Below, in pieces: positions 1-8,822 of a DNA stretch of 64,000 nucleotides; the first letter of the stretch is position 1; each line of letters starts with the position of its first letter. The stretch lies in NCBI RefSeq assembly GCF_004827385.1, contig NZ_SRXN01000015.1, forward strand, positions 1-64,000, read 5' to 3'. Both the position numbers and the translations under genes were made by a program. This DNA is from Ensifer sp. MPMI2T (GTDB lineage Bacteria; Pseudomonadota; Alphaproteobacteria; Rhizobiales; Rhizobiaceae). The notes beneath the pieces are model-generated. The model was given only the letters and a program-made list of their open reading frames with translations. It ran no database searches and was not told the origin of the DNA.

Positions 1-68
1 GGGTGGATCCGTGACGGGTTCAGAGGTTCGGAGAGAGTCTCCGGCCGGCCCGTCATGGAGAAATGGAC

Positions 69-2216
69 ATGGCTCAAGCCAACCAGAAAATTATCCTCAA
101 CGCGGCGCGCGACATTCCTTTCAACAAGCTCGTCCTGTCACAGCAGAACGTCCGCAGAATCAAGGCTGGCGTTTCGATCGAGGATCTTGCCGAAGACATT
201 GCTCGTCGCGGCCTGCTTTCGAGCCTTAATGTGCGGCCTGAACTCGCGCCCGATGGCAAGGAGACCGGCTTCTACCGCATCCCCGCCGGCGGTCGGCGCT
301 ATCGTGCCTTGGAGCGGCTGGTCAGTCAGAATCGCCTGTCAACGACGGCCGGCGTCCCCTGCATCGTCAGCAAGGGAGAGACGCTCGAGGCCGAGGACTC
401 TCTTGCAGAAAACGTGCATCGCGTGCAACTCCATCCGCTCGACCAATTCCGCGCCTTCCAGGCCTTGCGCGAACAGGGGCTGGACGAGGAGGAAATCGCC
501 GCCCGGTTCTTCGTCAGCATCGCGACGGTCAAGCAGCGTCTGCGGCTCGCCTCCGTGTCGCCGCGCCTGCTCGAGCTCTACGCCAACGACGAAATGAAGC
601 TTGAGCAAGTCATGGCTTTCTCGATCACCGATGACCGTGTCCGGCAGGAACAGGTCTGGGATACGGTTTCGCGGCAGCATGCAAGCGAACCCTACTATAT
701 CCGCAGGCTGCTCACCGAGACCGCGATCCGGGCGACTGACCGCCGCGCCGTCTATGTCGGTGTCGAGGCCTACGAGGCGGCCGGCGGTGTGGTGATGCGC
801 GACCTGTTCGATGAGGACAATGGCGGATGGCTGCAGGACCCGGCGCTGCTCGAACAGCTGGTGATCAAGAAGCTCACGGGCGACGCCGAGGCCCTCAAAG
901 CCGCGGAAGGATGGAAATGGGTCGAAGCTGCCTTCGATTTCCCCTACGGCCATACGTCCGGTCTTCGCCGCGTCTACGGCGAGCGGGCCGAATTCACCGA
1001 AGGCGAACGCGCTCGCTTTGATCGGGTCAAGGCGGAATACGAAAAGCTCGGCGCCGAATATGCTGAGGCGACCGAGTATTGCCCAGAGACGGAGCAGCGA
1101 CTGGAGGAACTTAGAGACGAGCTCGACCGGCTGAATGACCGGCCCTATGTTTTCGATCCGGCCGAAGTTGCCCGCGCCGGCACCTTCATTTCGCTTGGTG
1201 CTGTTGGCGAGCTCAAGATCGAGCGCGGTTTTGTCCGGCCCGAGGATGAGCCGCAGGTCGATGCCGATGGTCACGGTGCGTCAGATGCTGATGGTGAAAT
1301 CGGTGATGACGTGTCTGGATCGTCGTCCGTCGGCGCAACTGCGGTGAACGGCGCGCCCGCTCGCAACGCACAGATCGACGAGGCGGACGACGACGGCAAA
1401 CTCCGACCGCTCCCCGACCGTCTTGTCGAGGACCTGACCGCGATGCGCACGATGGCGCTCAGAAACGCGCTGGCGAACGATCCGGCCATGGCTTTCATCG
1501 CGGCTCTGCATGTCTTCGTCCTGAGGACCTTCTACCTTCACGGATCGGATTCGTGCCTCGAGGTGATGCTGCAGAGCGTGAAGTTCGGTCAGACGCAGGG
1601 GCTCGGCCACACGGTGTGGGTGAAAGAGATCGAGCTGCGGCATGAGGCCTGGAGCCACGATCTTCCGAAAAACCCGAACGAGCTCTGGGGCTTCCTGCTC
1701 GCGCTCGATGACGTCAGCCGCCAGGTGCTCTTCGCCCACTGCGTCTCGCTGTCCGTCAATGCGGTGGTTCAGCCGTGGAACCGACGGCCGGCGGCGATCG
1801 CCCATGCCGATCGGCTCGCTCGCTCGATCGGCCTCGACATGGTGCAGGCAGGCTTCGAGCCGACGGTCGACAATTATCTCGGCCGCGTGACGAAGGCGCA
1901 TATCCTTGAGGCGGTCCGCGAGGCGAACGGCGAGCAGTCGACGGAGCTCATCGATCACCTGAAGAAGCAGGATATGGCGCGTGAAGCCGCGCGGCTCCTG
2001 AAAGGCAGCGGATGGCTCCCCGAACCGCTGCGGCTCGCTGGCGACGACGTCCCGATCGGCGACGCCATTGCCACGACTGACGCGTCATCGAGGACGATCC
2101 TTCCGAGGGACGCCACGGTTGAACTTCCGGCATTCCCGACCGAAGACGTTGATGCCGAAGAGGCGTCCCCCGACACCCACGCAGGCGAGCACCAGGACCT
2201 CGCCGCTGCAGAGTAA
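69..2216 (+). CDS. ParB-like nuclease-domain protein of plasmid type
   Basis: A 715-residue ParB/RepB-like protein. The N-terminal part (about 10-200) has the ParB nuclease-like fold with the GGRRYRALERL and ENVHRVQLHPLDQ motifs, followed by a helix-turn-helix (EEEIAARFFVSIATVKQRL). The long C-terminal region is charged and rich in Asp/Glu around 400-450. It is about twice the length of chromosomal ParB, as is usual for the ParB-like proteins next to DUF932 and toprim genes on rhizobial plasmids. An upstream in-frame ATG at 63 is possible, but GGAG at 57-60 is spaced correctly only for the ATG at 69. A DNA-binding role is likely; a partition role is not proven because no parA lies beside it. 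Confidence 0.85.
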   Translation: MAQANQKIILNAARDIPFNKLVLSQQNVRRIKAGVSIEDLAEDIARRGLLSSLNVRPELAPDGKETGFYRIPAGGRRYRALERLVSQNRLSTTAGVPCIVSKGETLEAEDSLAENVHRVQLHPLDQFRAFQALREQGLDEEEIAARFFVSIATVKQRLRLASVSPRLLELYANDEMKLEQVMAFSITDDRVRQEQVWDTVSRQHASEPYYIRRLLTETAIRATDRRAVYVGVEAYEAAGGVVMRDLFDEDNGGWLQDPALLEQLVIKKLTGDAEALKAAEGWKWVEAAFDFPYGHTSGLRRVYGERAEFTEGERARFDRVKAEYEKLGAEYAEATEYCPETEQRLEELRDELDRLNDRPYVFDPAEVARAGTFISLGAVGELKIERGFVRPEDEPQVDADGHGASDADGEIGDDVSGSSSVGATAVNGAPARNAQIDEADDDGKLRPLPDRLVEDLTAMRTMALRNALANDPAMAFIAALHVFVLRTFYLHGSDSCLEVMLQSVKFGQTQGLGHTVWVKEIELRHEAWSHDLPKNPNELWGFLLALDDVSRQVLFAHCVSLSVNAVVQPWNRRPAAIAHADRLARSIGLDMVQAGFEPTVDNYLGRVTKAHILEAVREANGEQSTELIDHLKKQDMAREAARLLKGSGWLPEPLRLAGDDVPIGDAIATTDASSRTILPRDATVELPAFPTEDVDAEEASPDTHAGEHQDLAAAE

Positions 2217-2293
2217 CCTGATTCCGGCCTGCGTATCTCTTCCCACCTGACTACATCGTCGCCTGCCACCCTCGGCAGCGATCATCCCCATCG

Positions 2294-2318
2294 GCCCGGC
2301 CCTCATGCCGGGCGTTTT
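2294..2318 (+). terminator. GC hairpin with T4 between the parB-like gene and DUF932
   Basis: Arms GCCCGGC (2294-2300) and GCCGGGC (2307-2313), 6-nt loop, then G and TTTT. It ends only 20 nt before the DUF932 start codon, so it could act as an attenuator as well as a terminator. An almost identical hairpin follows DUF932. Confidence 0.55.
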
Positions 2319-2337
2319 CATTTTGAGGAGACTGCAC

Positions 2338-3528
2338 ATGAACACCATGGTTTCCAGCGTTGCGCCGGCATCGACCGGCTTCAGGGTCGACATCTCGCGC
2401 GGAAAGCGCGTCGGTCGCGTGTCGTCAGAGTGGTTCTCGCGCCCGGACGACGAGCGCTATCTCTCCCTCGGCGAACTCTACGATGCGGTGAAATCGCGGG
2501 CCGACCGCGCCCATGCCCGCACGGTCGAAAGTTCCGCGATCCGCGTCGAGGCGAGCCGTAATAATGCCGAGCGGCTCGAACTGATCCTTCCCGCTGAGAA
2601 ACGGCCCGTCACGCCGACACACTGGAGCTACGGACAGCTTTGCAGCCTGGTCGGCGCACCGGCGAGCTATATGCGCCAGCTTCCCGCTCCGCTCGCCGGC
2701 ATCAACCTCCAGCACGGCCTCCTCAATCACCGCGCCGAACTGGTCAAGACGCTCGAGGCCGATGACGGGCGGCTCGAACTCAGGGCGATTACCGGGCCAG
2801 AATACGGGAGAGTGTGGGACCATGAACTTGTGTCAGCCGTCATGAACATCGCCGGCAATGGCACCGGCGATACGATGTGGAAGGTCCCGGGCGTTCTCGA
2901 CTGGTCGACGATGACCCACAATCCCTTCGTCGATATCAGCAAGGAGACCACCACGCTCTATGCCAGCGACCGCGACGTCTTCCTCTTCCTCGTCGATGAC
3001 ACGCACCCGATCGAAGCTGGGCGCCTGCCGAACGGCGAACCGGATCTCTATTTCCGCGGCTTCTATTGCTGGAACAGCGAAGTAGGCTCGAAGACACTCG
3101 GCATCGCCTCCTTCTATCTGCGGGCCGTGTGCTGCAATCGCAATCTCTGGGGCGTCGAGAATTTCGAGGAGATCGTCATTCGCCATTCGAAGTTTGCCGG
3201 CCATCGCTTCGCCCATGAGGCTGCACCGGCGCTGACCAACTTTGCCAACTCGTCCCCGGCGCCCTTTGTCGCTGGCATCAGGGCGGCACACGAGCGCATC
3301 GTCGCCGGCACCGACGAGGACCGGCAGGGCTTCTTACGCAAACGCGGCTTCTCGAAGGGCGAAACCGCCAGGATCATCGACACCGTCTTGCGGGAAGAAG
3401 GCCGGCCCCCGGAATCGATCTTCGATTTCGTGCAGGGGATAACGGCACTTGCACGAACGAAGTCTCATCAGGACACCCGCCTCGAATTGGAAGGCAAGGC
3501 GAAGAAGCTGCTCGAACTGGCTTCCTGA
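2338..3528 (+). CDS. DUF932 family protein
   Basis: A 396-residue protein with the DUF932 (phage/plasmid-related LGT_TIGR03299-like) signature. Seen are the central segment with WKVPGVLDW and FNP-like positions, FRGFYCWNSEVGSKTLG, and the region from RAVCCNRNLWG to RHSK. The start at 2338 is preceded by GAGGAG at good spacing; in-frame upstream codons lack one. These proteins accompany ParB-like, toprim and DUF2493 genes on rhizobial plasmids and integrative elements. Molecular function is unknown. No truncation is visible. It lies 121 nt downstream of the ParB-like gene on the same strand and is bracketed by two similar hairpins. Confidence 0.85.
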   Translation: MNTMVSSVAPASTGFRVDISRGKRVGRVSSEWFSRPDDERYLSLGELYDAVKSRADRAHARTVESSAIRVEASRNNAERLELILPAEKRPVTPTHWSYGQLCSLVGAPASYMRQLPAPLAGINLQHGLLNHRAELVKTLEADDGRLELRAITGPEYGRVWDHELVSAVMNIAGNGTGDTMWKVPGVLDWSTMTHNPFVDISKETTTLYASDRDVFLFLVDDTHPIEAGRLPNGEPDLYFRGFYCWNSEVGSKTLGIASFYLRAVCCNRNLWGVENFEEIVIRHSKFAGHRFAHEAAPALTNFANSSPAPFVAGIRAAHERIVAGTDEDRQGFLRKRGFSKGETARIIDTVLREEGRPPESIFDFVQGITALARTKSHQDTRLELEGKAKKLLELAS

Positions 3529-3567
3529 TCCTGCGTCCACTCAAGAATTCCCATCATCCGCCTTATC

Positions 3568-3590
3568 GCCCGGCCTCGCGCCGGGCTTTT
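3568..3590 (+). terminator. Intrinsic terminator after the DUF932 gene
   Basis: Arms GCCCGGC (3568-3574) and GCCGGGC (3580-3586), 5-nt loop, then TTTT. It sits 40 nt past the DUF932 stop. The arms are identical to those of the hairpin at 2294-2318. Confidence 0.65.
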
Positions 3591-3728
3591 CGCATTCCGA
3601 AAAGACGATGCAGCGACAGTGCCGTTGGTAAGAGGCGGAGGTGGGTTGAGCCATGTGCGGCCCGATCGGAGGTGGAGCGCGCTTGCTCCGGTGCGGGCAT
3701 GATCACTTTCGCGCGCCGGAGAAACGCC

Positions 3729-4172
3729 ATGAAAACCACCAAGGCCTACCTCGTGGAGCCGTTGAACGGCACGATCCGCGTCGTCTCGATACCCGAAGAA
3801 AACCGGCTTGCGATTATCCGAAGCCTCATCGGATGCGACCTCATCGACATCGTCCGGATGGACGATCGCCTGGCCGTCGTTGTCGATGACAACGGCCTCA
3901 ACGAGACATTGCCCTGCCTGACGCGGTTCGATGGCTACCCGTCACCGCTCGCCGGCAATCTTCTCATCATCGGCACGGATGAGAATGGCGACACTATCGA
4001 CATTGCGGCTGGAATCGACGAGATCGCCGGCCGGCTCACCATCGTCAGGCCGGTGCTGCGCCCGGTTTTCCAGGCGCTCGAGGGCACGCGGATTTTCGGG
4101 AGGCAATTGTGCGCGATGGAAGTGCGCATCGAGCTACGCCCACCCACTGTCGTCAGCGAAAATATCCACTGA
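3729..4172 (+). CDS. DUF3846 domain protein
   Basis: A 147-residue protein. The first about 105 residues match the DUF3846 pattern as I know it: an opening beta strand (KAYLVEPLNGTIRVV), a middle segment on interacting with a small ligand or partner (GCDLIDIVRMDDRLAVVVDD), then LAGNLLIIGTDENGDTIDI. GGAGAAA precedes the ATG at 3729. DUF3846 genes are typical companions of plasmid DUF932 and toprim genes, which fits the position. Function unknown. Residues after about 110 look like a species-specific tail. Confidence 0.7.
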   Translation: MKTTKAYLVEPLNGTIRVVSIPEENRLAIIRSLIGCDLIDIVRMDDRLAVVVDDNGLNETLPCLTRFDGYPSPLAGNLLIIGTDENGDTIDIAAGIDEIAGRLTIVRPVLRPVFQALEGTRIFGRQLCAMEVRIELRPPTVVSENIH

Positions 4173-4300
4173 TCGTCACGGCGCAGACGGTCTGTCTTTT
4201 TGACGCGCATGCCCGGCACACCGGTCCGTGACCTATTTCCACCCGACCATGCCCGGACGTCGACAGAAGCGTCGGGCTTCCCCTTGCAGAGGAGAAACCG

Positions 4301-4405
4301 ATGGCTTTCGCTATGCCGAGGCCTACCAATCGCGCCTCTGCTATGAAGGACCGGGAAAGAATCGACCGCTTCGGCCATTGCCAGCAGGTGCCCGAACGGG
4401 CTTGA
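4301..4405 (+). CDS. Possible 34-residue peptide, unrecognised
   Basis: ATG at 4301 follows GGAGAAACC and opens a 34-codon frame (starts MAFAMPRPTNRAS, ends VPERA) in the same orientation and leader style as the neighbours. It may be the residue of a longer lost gene. No family is recognised. The rest of 4173-4515 shows no other convincing frame. Confidence 0.25.
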   Translation: MAFAMPRPTNRASAMKDRERIDRFGHCQQVPERA

Positions 4406-4515
4406 TGAGACCAAAGCGGCTTTGCCTTTCCGAGAAACCTGATCCTGAAGCAGGTTATCGCCTAGGCAGCCGTACTTCGGCGCCGTTTTTTATCAAGACG
4501 AAGTCGATAAGCGTA

Positions 4516-4544
4516 TTGCATTTAGCGCTACAGATTATTATTTT
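4516..4544 (+). promoter_or_regulatory. Sigma70-like promoter of the DUF1778/GNAT module
   Basis: -35 TTGCAT (4516-4521), 17-nt spacer, -10 TATTTT (4539-4544). The start codon at 4563 follows AAGGAG. The stretch is A+T-rich against its surroundings, typical of an autoregulated toxin-antitoxin promoter. Confidence 0.45.
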
Positions 4545-4562
4545 ACGATCAAGGAGATGATC

Positions 4563-4862
4563 ATGGCTGCCACCGTCGAACGCAAGGAATACCCAATCTC
4601 AATGCGCCTGCCCGAGGCGGACGTCGCGATGATCGATCGCGCGGCCAGCCTGCGCGGCCGTTCGCGCACGGATTTCGTGCGGGACGCCGCTGTGCGCGCT
4701 GCAGAGGAAGTCGTCATGGAGCAGGCGCTGATCCGTATGAGCTCCGAAGGTTTCGCCGATTTCATGGAAATCCTGTCGCGTCCGGCCATTCCGGTTCCCG
4801 AGATGGTGGAACTGGTCAGGCGGCCCGCACCGTGGGAGCCCGGCTACGTTGCAAAGCGGTGA
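4563..4862 (+). CDS. DUF1778 antitoxin (TacA-like)
   Basis: A 99-residue ribbon-helix-helix protein of the DUF1778 family. The core YPISMRLPEADVAMIDRAA is the RHH DNA-binding segment, followed by RGRSRTDFVRDAAVRAAEEV, a helix that packs the dimer and leads to a C-terminal toxin-neutralising tail. It would repress its own promoter and neutralise the acetyltransferase encoded 3 nt downstream. An ATG at 4557 is in frame but overlaps the Shine-Dalgarno; 4563 has correct spacing. Confidence 0.88.
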   Translation: MAATVERKEYPISMRLPEADVAMIDRAASLRGRSRTDFVRDAAVRAAEEVVMEQALIRMSSEGFADFMEILSRPAIPVPEMVELVRRPAPWEPGYVAKR

Positions 4863-4865
4863 GTC

Positions 4866-5378
4866 ATGGCCTTATCGGCTCCCGAACCGCTCACCGCGGT
4901 CCATGACGTTTCCAAATTTTCCTGCGGCAAGCCCACACTCGATCATTGGCTGAAAACGCGAGCCCTCTCAAATCAGGAAAAAGGCTTTACCGCGGTTCTC
5001 GTCGTCCACGATGCAGGGCGTGTCGTCGGATATTACGGCCTGGCACCGACTGCAGTCGTCCCATCGATCCTGCCTCGGGCGATCCGTACGGGACAACCGC
5101 CCAATCCGGTTCCCTGTCTGCTTCTCGGGCAGCTTGCGACGGATACAGCCTGGGTCGGACAAGGTATCGGTACGGGCTTGGTCAAACATGCCCTTCAGCG
5201 TTGCGTTCAGGCGGCGAGCCTGATTGGCGGACGTGCGCTGATGGTCAACGCTGTCGACGATGAGGCGGCACGGTTCTGGCAGAGACGAGGCTTTATTCCG
5301 ACAACGGATGATCCGCTCGTCCTCTTCCGATCCATCGCCGCAATCGTTGCCTCCTTCGCCGAAGGGACAGTCCGTTGA
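4866..5378 (+). CDS. GNAT acetyltransferase toxin (TacT-like)
   Basis: A 170-residue GCN5-related N-acetyltransferase of the family paired with DUF1778 antitoxins. Seen: the N-terminal FSCGKPTLDHWLKTRA, the acetyl-CoA strand LLLGQLATDTAWVGQGIGTGLV (pyrophosphate loop GQGIGTG), and the C-terminal ARFWQRRGF. Characterised homologues acetylate the amino group of aminoacyl-tRNA and stop translation. Length is normal and no frame damage is visible, so the module is probably functional. Confidence 0.87.
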   Translation: MALSAPEPLTAVHDVSKFSCGKPTLDHWLKTRALSNQEKGFTAVLVVHDAGRVVGYYGLAPTAVVPSILPRAIRTGQPPNPVPCLLLGQLATDTAWVGQGIGTGLVKHALQRCVQAASLIGGRALMVNAVDDEAARFWQRRGFIPTTDDPLVLFRSIAAIVASFAEGTVR

Positions 5379-5452
5379 GCGATCCGGTGGCGCAGAAAGG
5401 CGACGTGAGGCTGGAGGAGATCGGCCGAAGCATGCCGAATACGGGCTGGCGT

Positions 5453-5531
5453 ATGGCGTTCGACATCAAACGCCGCCTTGCCGCAGAAGCCCTCGGCACG
5501 GCCATCCTGGTCGCCACCGTTGTCGGCTCTG
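5453..5531 (+). pseudogene. Stump of an aquaporin (AqpS/AqpZ-like) N-terminus
   Basis: From the ATG at 5453 about 26 codons (MAFDIKRRLAAEALGT then AILVATVVGS) match the first transmembrane helix of MIP channels of the rhizobial AqpS type. The frame then loses similarity and runs into the intergenic repeat at 5579. A full aquaporin is about 230 residues, so this is a remnant. AqpS genes normally sit in arsenic-resistance operons; no ars gene remains here. The frame is open upstream to a TTG at 5375. Confidence 0.5.
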
Positions 5532-5578
5532 TCGGTCACCCTTCTGCGACGGATGGAGCCGGAAAGATCGGCCCTCTT

Positions 5579-5682
5579 ACAGCGCCGCGCGTCCAATCGG
5601 ACGCGCAAAGGTCGCTGTAGCACTTTGAATTGCTGCATCATTTTGTCCTTAGATCGATTCCGATCCAAGGAATCATGCATTG
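5579..5682. repeat. RIME-like palindromic intergenic repeat, copy 1
   Basis: About 100 nt starting TACAGCGCCGCGCGTC and ending in AATCATGCA, with the inner inverted repeat GCGCGTCCAATCGGACGCGC. A second copy lies at 57951-58057 with the same order of blocks (palindrome, GCTGTAGCACTTTGAATTGC, then a second hairpin ending in CATGCA). From memory this matches the Rhizobium-specific intergenic mosaic element type. The 180 nt between this repeat and 5868 hold no supported gene. Confidence 0.7.
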
Positions 5683-5867
5683 GGAGATCCGTTCAGAAAA
5701 AAGGCGAGCGTTCGAAACGGACATGCCGCCATGGCACTTGAACCGAGCGATTGCGCGCATGAGTGCGATAAAGGTCGTCGATTACAACAAGGCACAGTCT
5801 GGACTGTTTGAGGCTCAGACGGTCTGTTTCGCTTGCTGTTTCATGCTTTACGGCCGCCGACCGACCA

Positions 5868-7058
5868 TTACGGCAATCTCGGCATTTCGCCCTCGGTTAC
5901 GCGCCAGACCCATGGGGTCATCTCGGGTCTTGCCTCGATCATTTCGGCCACGGCGCGCTCATAGTCCTCACTTCTCCCCGCCGGGACGATGAACATGGCG
6001 ACCGGGGAGGGCCGCTGCTCCGGCAGCGTGACAGAAACGATCGGTTGGTCGCGCGAGAGGTTGAAACGCAACCCCTTCACGCTCTTGCGTCGCAGTCCCG
6101 CCAATCTCTCCAGAAGCAGCCGCTCGTGAACGCTTTCGAACGGGACCCAGTTCTCGTTCACAACCATCATCGCGACCTCTTCGACGGCAGCGACCCCGGA
6201 TGCCGAAATCCCGAATGTCGCGATCAGGATGAGGTGGAACTCTTTGCTCGAGCGCCAAAGCTCAAGTTCTGTTTCGTACCGGACAATGAGCCGCTTCCAT
6301 GCCCCTTCCTCCAACATGAGGGGAAAGGGTAGATGCCGGAGCGCGATGCAGTGTCCCTCGCGGGCAGCGGTGAATTCCTTCACTTCGGCAACAGTGATCA
6401 TCAGCTTGCGCAGGCCGGTCCCAGATGCCTGTGCACCGGCAAGCGCCGTGGCACGGCGCGCGACAATTCCTTCCCTGTCCCCGTGATGGAATACCTCCGG
6501 CACGAAAAGCACGTCACTGAGCTCTCCGCCCCGTGCCGTCATTTGCGACGCTGCATTCATCAGGCTCGTGCGTACCCGGCCCCAGCCACGCTTGCCGGCC
6601 CAGGAGGAGCGCCATTCGGTCAGTTCCCCCATTTCCCAAAGGTAGTGCAGCATGGCGCGCAAAGAGAGCCTCTTTGTCTCATTACGTATGGCGGGCTCCG
6701 ACGGCTCTGTCGGTGCGCTCGCCGCCGTACGCGGACCCCTCTTCGTCATCGAGAAATCGAGCTTCAAGGCCGTGCGGCCGTTGGCTTCGATCTGAATCGC
6801 ATTGCCGATCAAAGGTCCGAGGCCGGACAACTCGTAGGGAGGCTCATAAGATGGGCAGGTCGGCTCGTGATCACGCCCGGAAAGTGGCATGCGTTTGACG
6901 AGAAACTGTCCGTCCAGTCGCGCAATGTACATTTGAACCGGCGGATCCTTGCACTGGCAATGCGGCCGGAGCTTCTGCTCGTAGGCGTGGGGAAGAAGCG
7001 TCTGAAGATCGGCAGAATCCTCTTCGAATGACCTGTCGCCGATCAGAAATCGTCGCAC
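5868..7058 (-). CDS. DUF1173 family protein
   Basis: A 396-residue protein that I recognise as DUF1173, a family found almost only on alphaproteobacterial plasmids and integrative elements. Features seen are the N-terminal CQCKDPPVQMYIARLDGQF with a Cys pair, a third Cys in HEPTCPSYEPP, and the segment MLHYLWEMGELTEWRSSW. The Cys cluster suggests metal binding, which is inference. GGAGGAG stands before the start. It is divergent from the following genes, and its upstream region carries a strong 12-bp inverted repeat. Function unknown. Confidence 0.75.
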   Translation of the reverse strand: MRRFLIGDRSFEEDSADLQTLLPHAYEQKLRPHCQCKDPPVQMYIARLDGQFLVKRMPLSGRDHEPTCPSYEPPYELSGLGPLIGNAIQIEANGRTALKLDFSMTKRGPRTAASAPTEPSEPAIRNETKRLSLRAMLHYLWEMGELTEWRSSWAGKRGWGRVRTSLMNAASQMTARGGELSDVLFVPEVFHHGDREGIVARRATALAGAQASGTGLRKLMITVAEVKEFTAAREGHCIALRHLPFPLMLEEGAWKRLIVRYETELELWRSSKEFHLILIATFGISASGVAAVEEVAMMVVNENWVPFESVHERLLLERLAGLRRKSVKGLRFNLSRDQPIVSVTLPEQRPSPVAMFIVPAGRSEDYERAVAEMIEARPEMTPWVWRVTEGEMPRLP

Positions 7059-7112
7059 ATCGCTCCTCCTGCCTTGTCTCGGAAATCTCGTTTAGACGGA
7101 TCGTCCAATGGC

Positions 7113-7140
7113 AGTATAGCCGAACCCTTTCGGCTATACT
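7113..7140. promoter_or_regulatory. 12-bp perfect inverted repeat upstream of DUF1173
   Basis: Arms AGTATAGCCGAA (7113-7124) and TTCGGCTATACT (7129-7140) with a CCCT loop, 55 nt upstream of the DUF1173 start. No T-run follows. GCAGTATA recurs at 7153. It is a candidate operator or a transcript hairpin. The gap 7059-7429 holds no other feature that I can support. Confidence 0.5.
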
Positions 7141-7429
7141 ACCGCAAACAAAGCAGTATATGCATTCTCGGTGCGAGCTGCCTATTGCGACAGGCAAGAC
7201 AGGGGCGCGGCGGCACCTGTCCGCCGAATGGCACAACATCGGTATTCTCATAGATGAAACCTGGAAGCGGTAAATGCTCGCGGGCTGAACTCGCATCGAT
7301 AGTCGCCCGTCTCCTTTGGAGAGGACGCTGTGCGACCGAGGAGGGAAAGGGGGGCCGGGAAAGGTCGGCTTCACGGGCTTGGAGAGCGCCTGCCGAGGCC
7401 GTCCATTTCTCGCTCTCGACGGGGTTCCC

Positions 7430-7768
7430 ATGGACATCATCCCTTCCGCGACCGCAAATGTGGCCGCTACACCGCTTATTGCCGCTGGCAGCTCCAGCCG
7501 GATCGCCGCAATCCTGGGCGCCGGCCATGATCTTCTTCCGCACCTCACCCGCGGCCGATCCATCGACCCAGCCGATCTTCGTCCGCCTATGACGCATGTC
7601 GCCGGCGGCCGCCATGTCGTGGGGTCCTGGTCATGGGAGGGCGCGTTCGAGGCGACTGAGACGGCTAAGGTCCTGGTCCTGTGCATGTTCGGTACGACGA
7701 TCGCCCGGACGAACGCCCCCGAGGCGGCACTCGGACTTCACCTCATCGATGTCACGAGCCTTAAGTAA
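7430..7768 (+). pseudogene. N-terminal stump of a strawberry-notch-like NTPase/methylase
   Basis: From ATG 7430 the frame reads MDIIPSATANVAATPLIAAG and continues to AFEATETAKVLVLCMFG, which is the N-terminus of the very large (about 1,400 residues) strawberry-notch-like helicase/methyltransferase proteins of rhizobial plasmids. Similarity stops after about 90 codons, and a short unrelated tail ends at 7768. The methyltransferase and helicase parts are absent. The toprim gene that normally lies downstream of the full gene begins 17 nt later, so the bulk was lost in one internal deletion. Confidence 0.65.
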
Positions 7769-7784
7769 TGGGAGGCTGCCGCCC

Positions 7785-8822
7785 ATGTTGTCCGCTTCAG
7801 AGCTGGCGGATCGCCTCGCGCGCGATGCCGAGGCGGTGTGCCGCCATTATCTCTCCGCCGGCCGTCGGGTCGGCAACTACTGGATCGTCGGCGATGTCGC
7901 CAACAACGAGGGCCGTTCGCTCTACGTGCATCTTGCCGGCCCGCGAGCCGGAAAATGGACCGATGCGGCCAGCGGCCAATACGGGGACCTGCTCGACCTC
8001 GTGCGGGAGACCCGCAGGCTCATCGACTTCCGCGACGTTGTCGCCGAAGCGAGGCATTTCTTGAGCCTGCCTCGGTCCCAACCGGCGTCGCCTCTTCGGG
8101 AAGACACCGATGATGTTCCTCCGGTCGACAGACCGGCCTGGGAACGCGCCCGCCGCCTGTTCCGGATGACGGAGCCACTGGCGGGGACGCTCGCCGACCG
8201 TTATCTGCGTCAGCGCGGTATCCTGGAGGGATCCGCACATCCGGCACTGCGGTTCCACCCATCCTGCTACTACCGGGATCTGGTAAGCGGACGGACAATG
8301 AGCATACCGGCCCTGATCGCCGCAGTGACCGATCCCTCCGGCGCGATCACCGGAGTGCACCGAACCTGGATTGATCCCACCGGCGACGGCAAGGCCAAGG
8401 TGGACGATCCCCGCCGAGCGCTCGGCCGCCTCCTCGGCAATGCAGTGCGCTTCCGTTTTCCTGTCAGCGCGCGCGTTTCGGTGATGGCGGCTGGCGAGGG
8501 TCTCGAAAGCATGCTGTCACTCTCAGAGGTGATGCCGGGCATGCCAATGGTCTCGGCGCTAACCGCAAACCATCTCGCCGCGTTCCGGCTCCCGGTGGGT
8601 TGCCAGCGCCTCTACATTGCCGCCGACGCCGATGCGGCCGGCCGCCATGGCCTCGAGGCTTTGAGCCGGCGGGCGCAGGCGGCGAGAATCCTGCCGCTCG
8701 TGCTCGCTCCTGAACTCGGCGATTTCAACGAGGATCTGCGGCAACTGGGGCCGGAGCGGCTCTCAGCCCGTTTGCGGGCGGAGCTCACGCCAGAAGACGC
8801 GCTGGCTTTCCTGCCCGCGTGA
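7785..8822 (+). CDS. Toprim-domain primase-like protein
   Basis: A 345-residue protein of the plasmid toprim family. The N-terminal half (to about 200) carries the zinc-less primase/DUF7146-like region (GRSLYVHLAGPRAGKWTDAA, YGDLLDLVRETRR). The C-terminal half has the toprim fold: AGEGLESMLSLSE with the catalytic Glu, and YIAADADAAG with the paired Asp. It probably takes part in plasmid DNA priming or processing. The ORF is open further upstream, but the start at 7785 follows GGGAGGCTGCC and opens the conserved MLSASELADRLARDAEAVC. Confidence 0.8.
   Translation: MLSASELADRLARDAEAVCRHYLSAGRRVGNYWIVGDVANNEGRSLYVHLAGPRAGKWTDAASGQYGDLLDLVRETRRLIDFRDVVAEARHFLSLPRSQPASPLREDTDDVPPVDRPAWERARRLFRMTEPLAGTLADRYLRQRGILEGSAHPALRFHPSCYYRDLVSGRTMSIPALIAAVTDPSGAITGVHRTWIDPTGDGKAKVDDPRRALGRLLGNAVRFRFPVSARVSVMAAGEGLESMLSLSEVMPGMPMVSALTANHLAAFRLPVGCQRLYIAADADAAGRHGLEALSRRAQAARILPLVLAPELGDFNEDLRQLGPERLSARLRAELTPEDALAFLPA

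Noticed and set aside
339-1274. 311-codon minus-strand ORF inside the ParB-like gene
   Set aside because: Shadow frame of a recognised gene in G+C-rich DNA.
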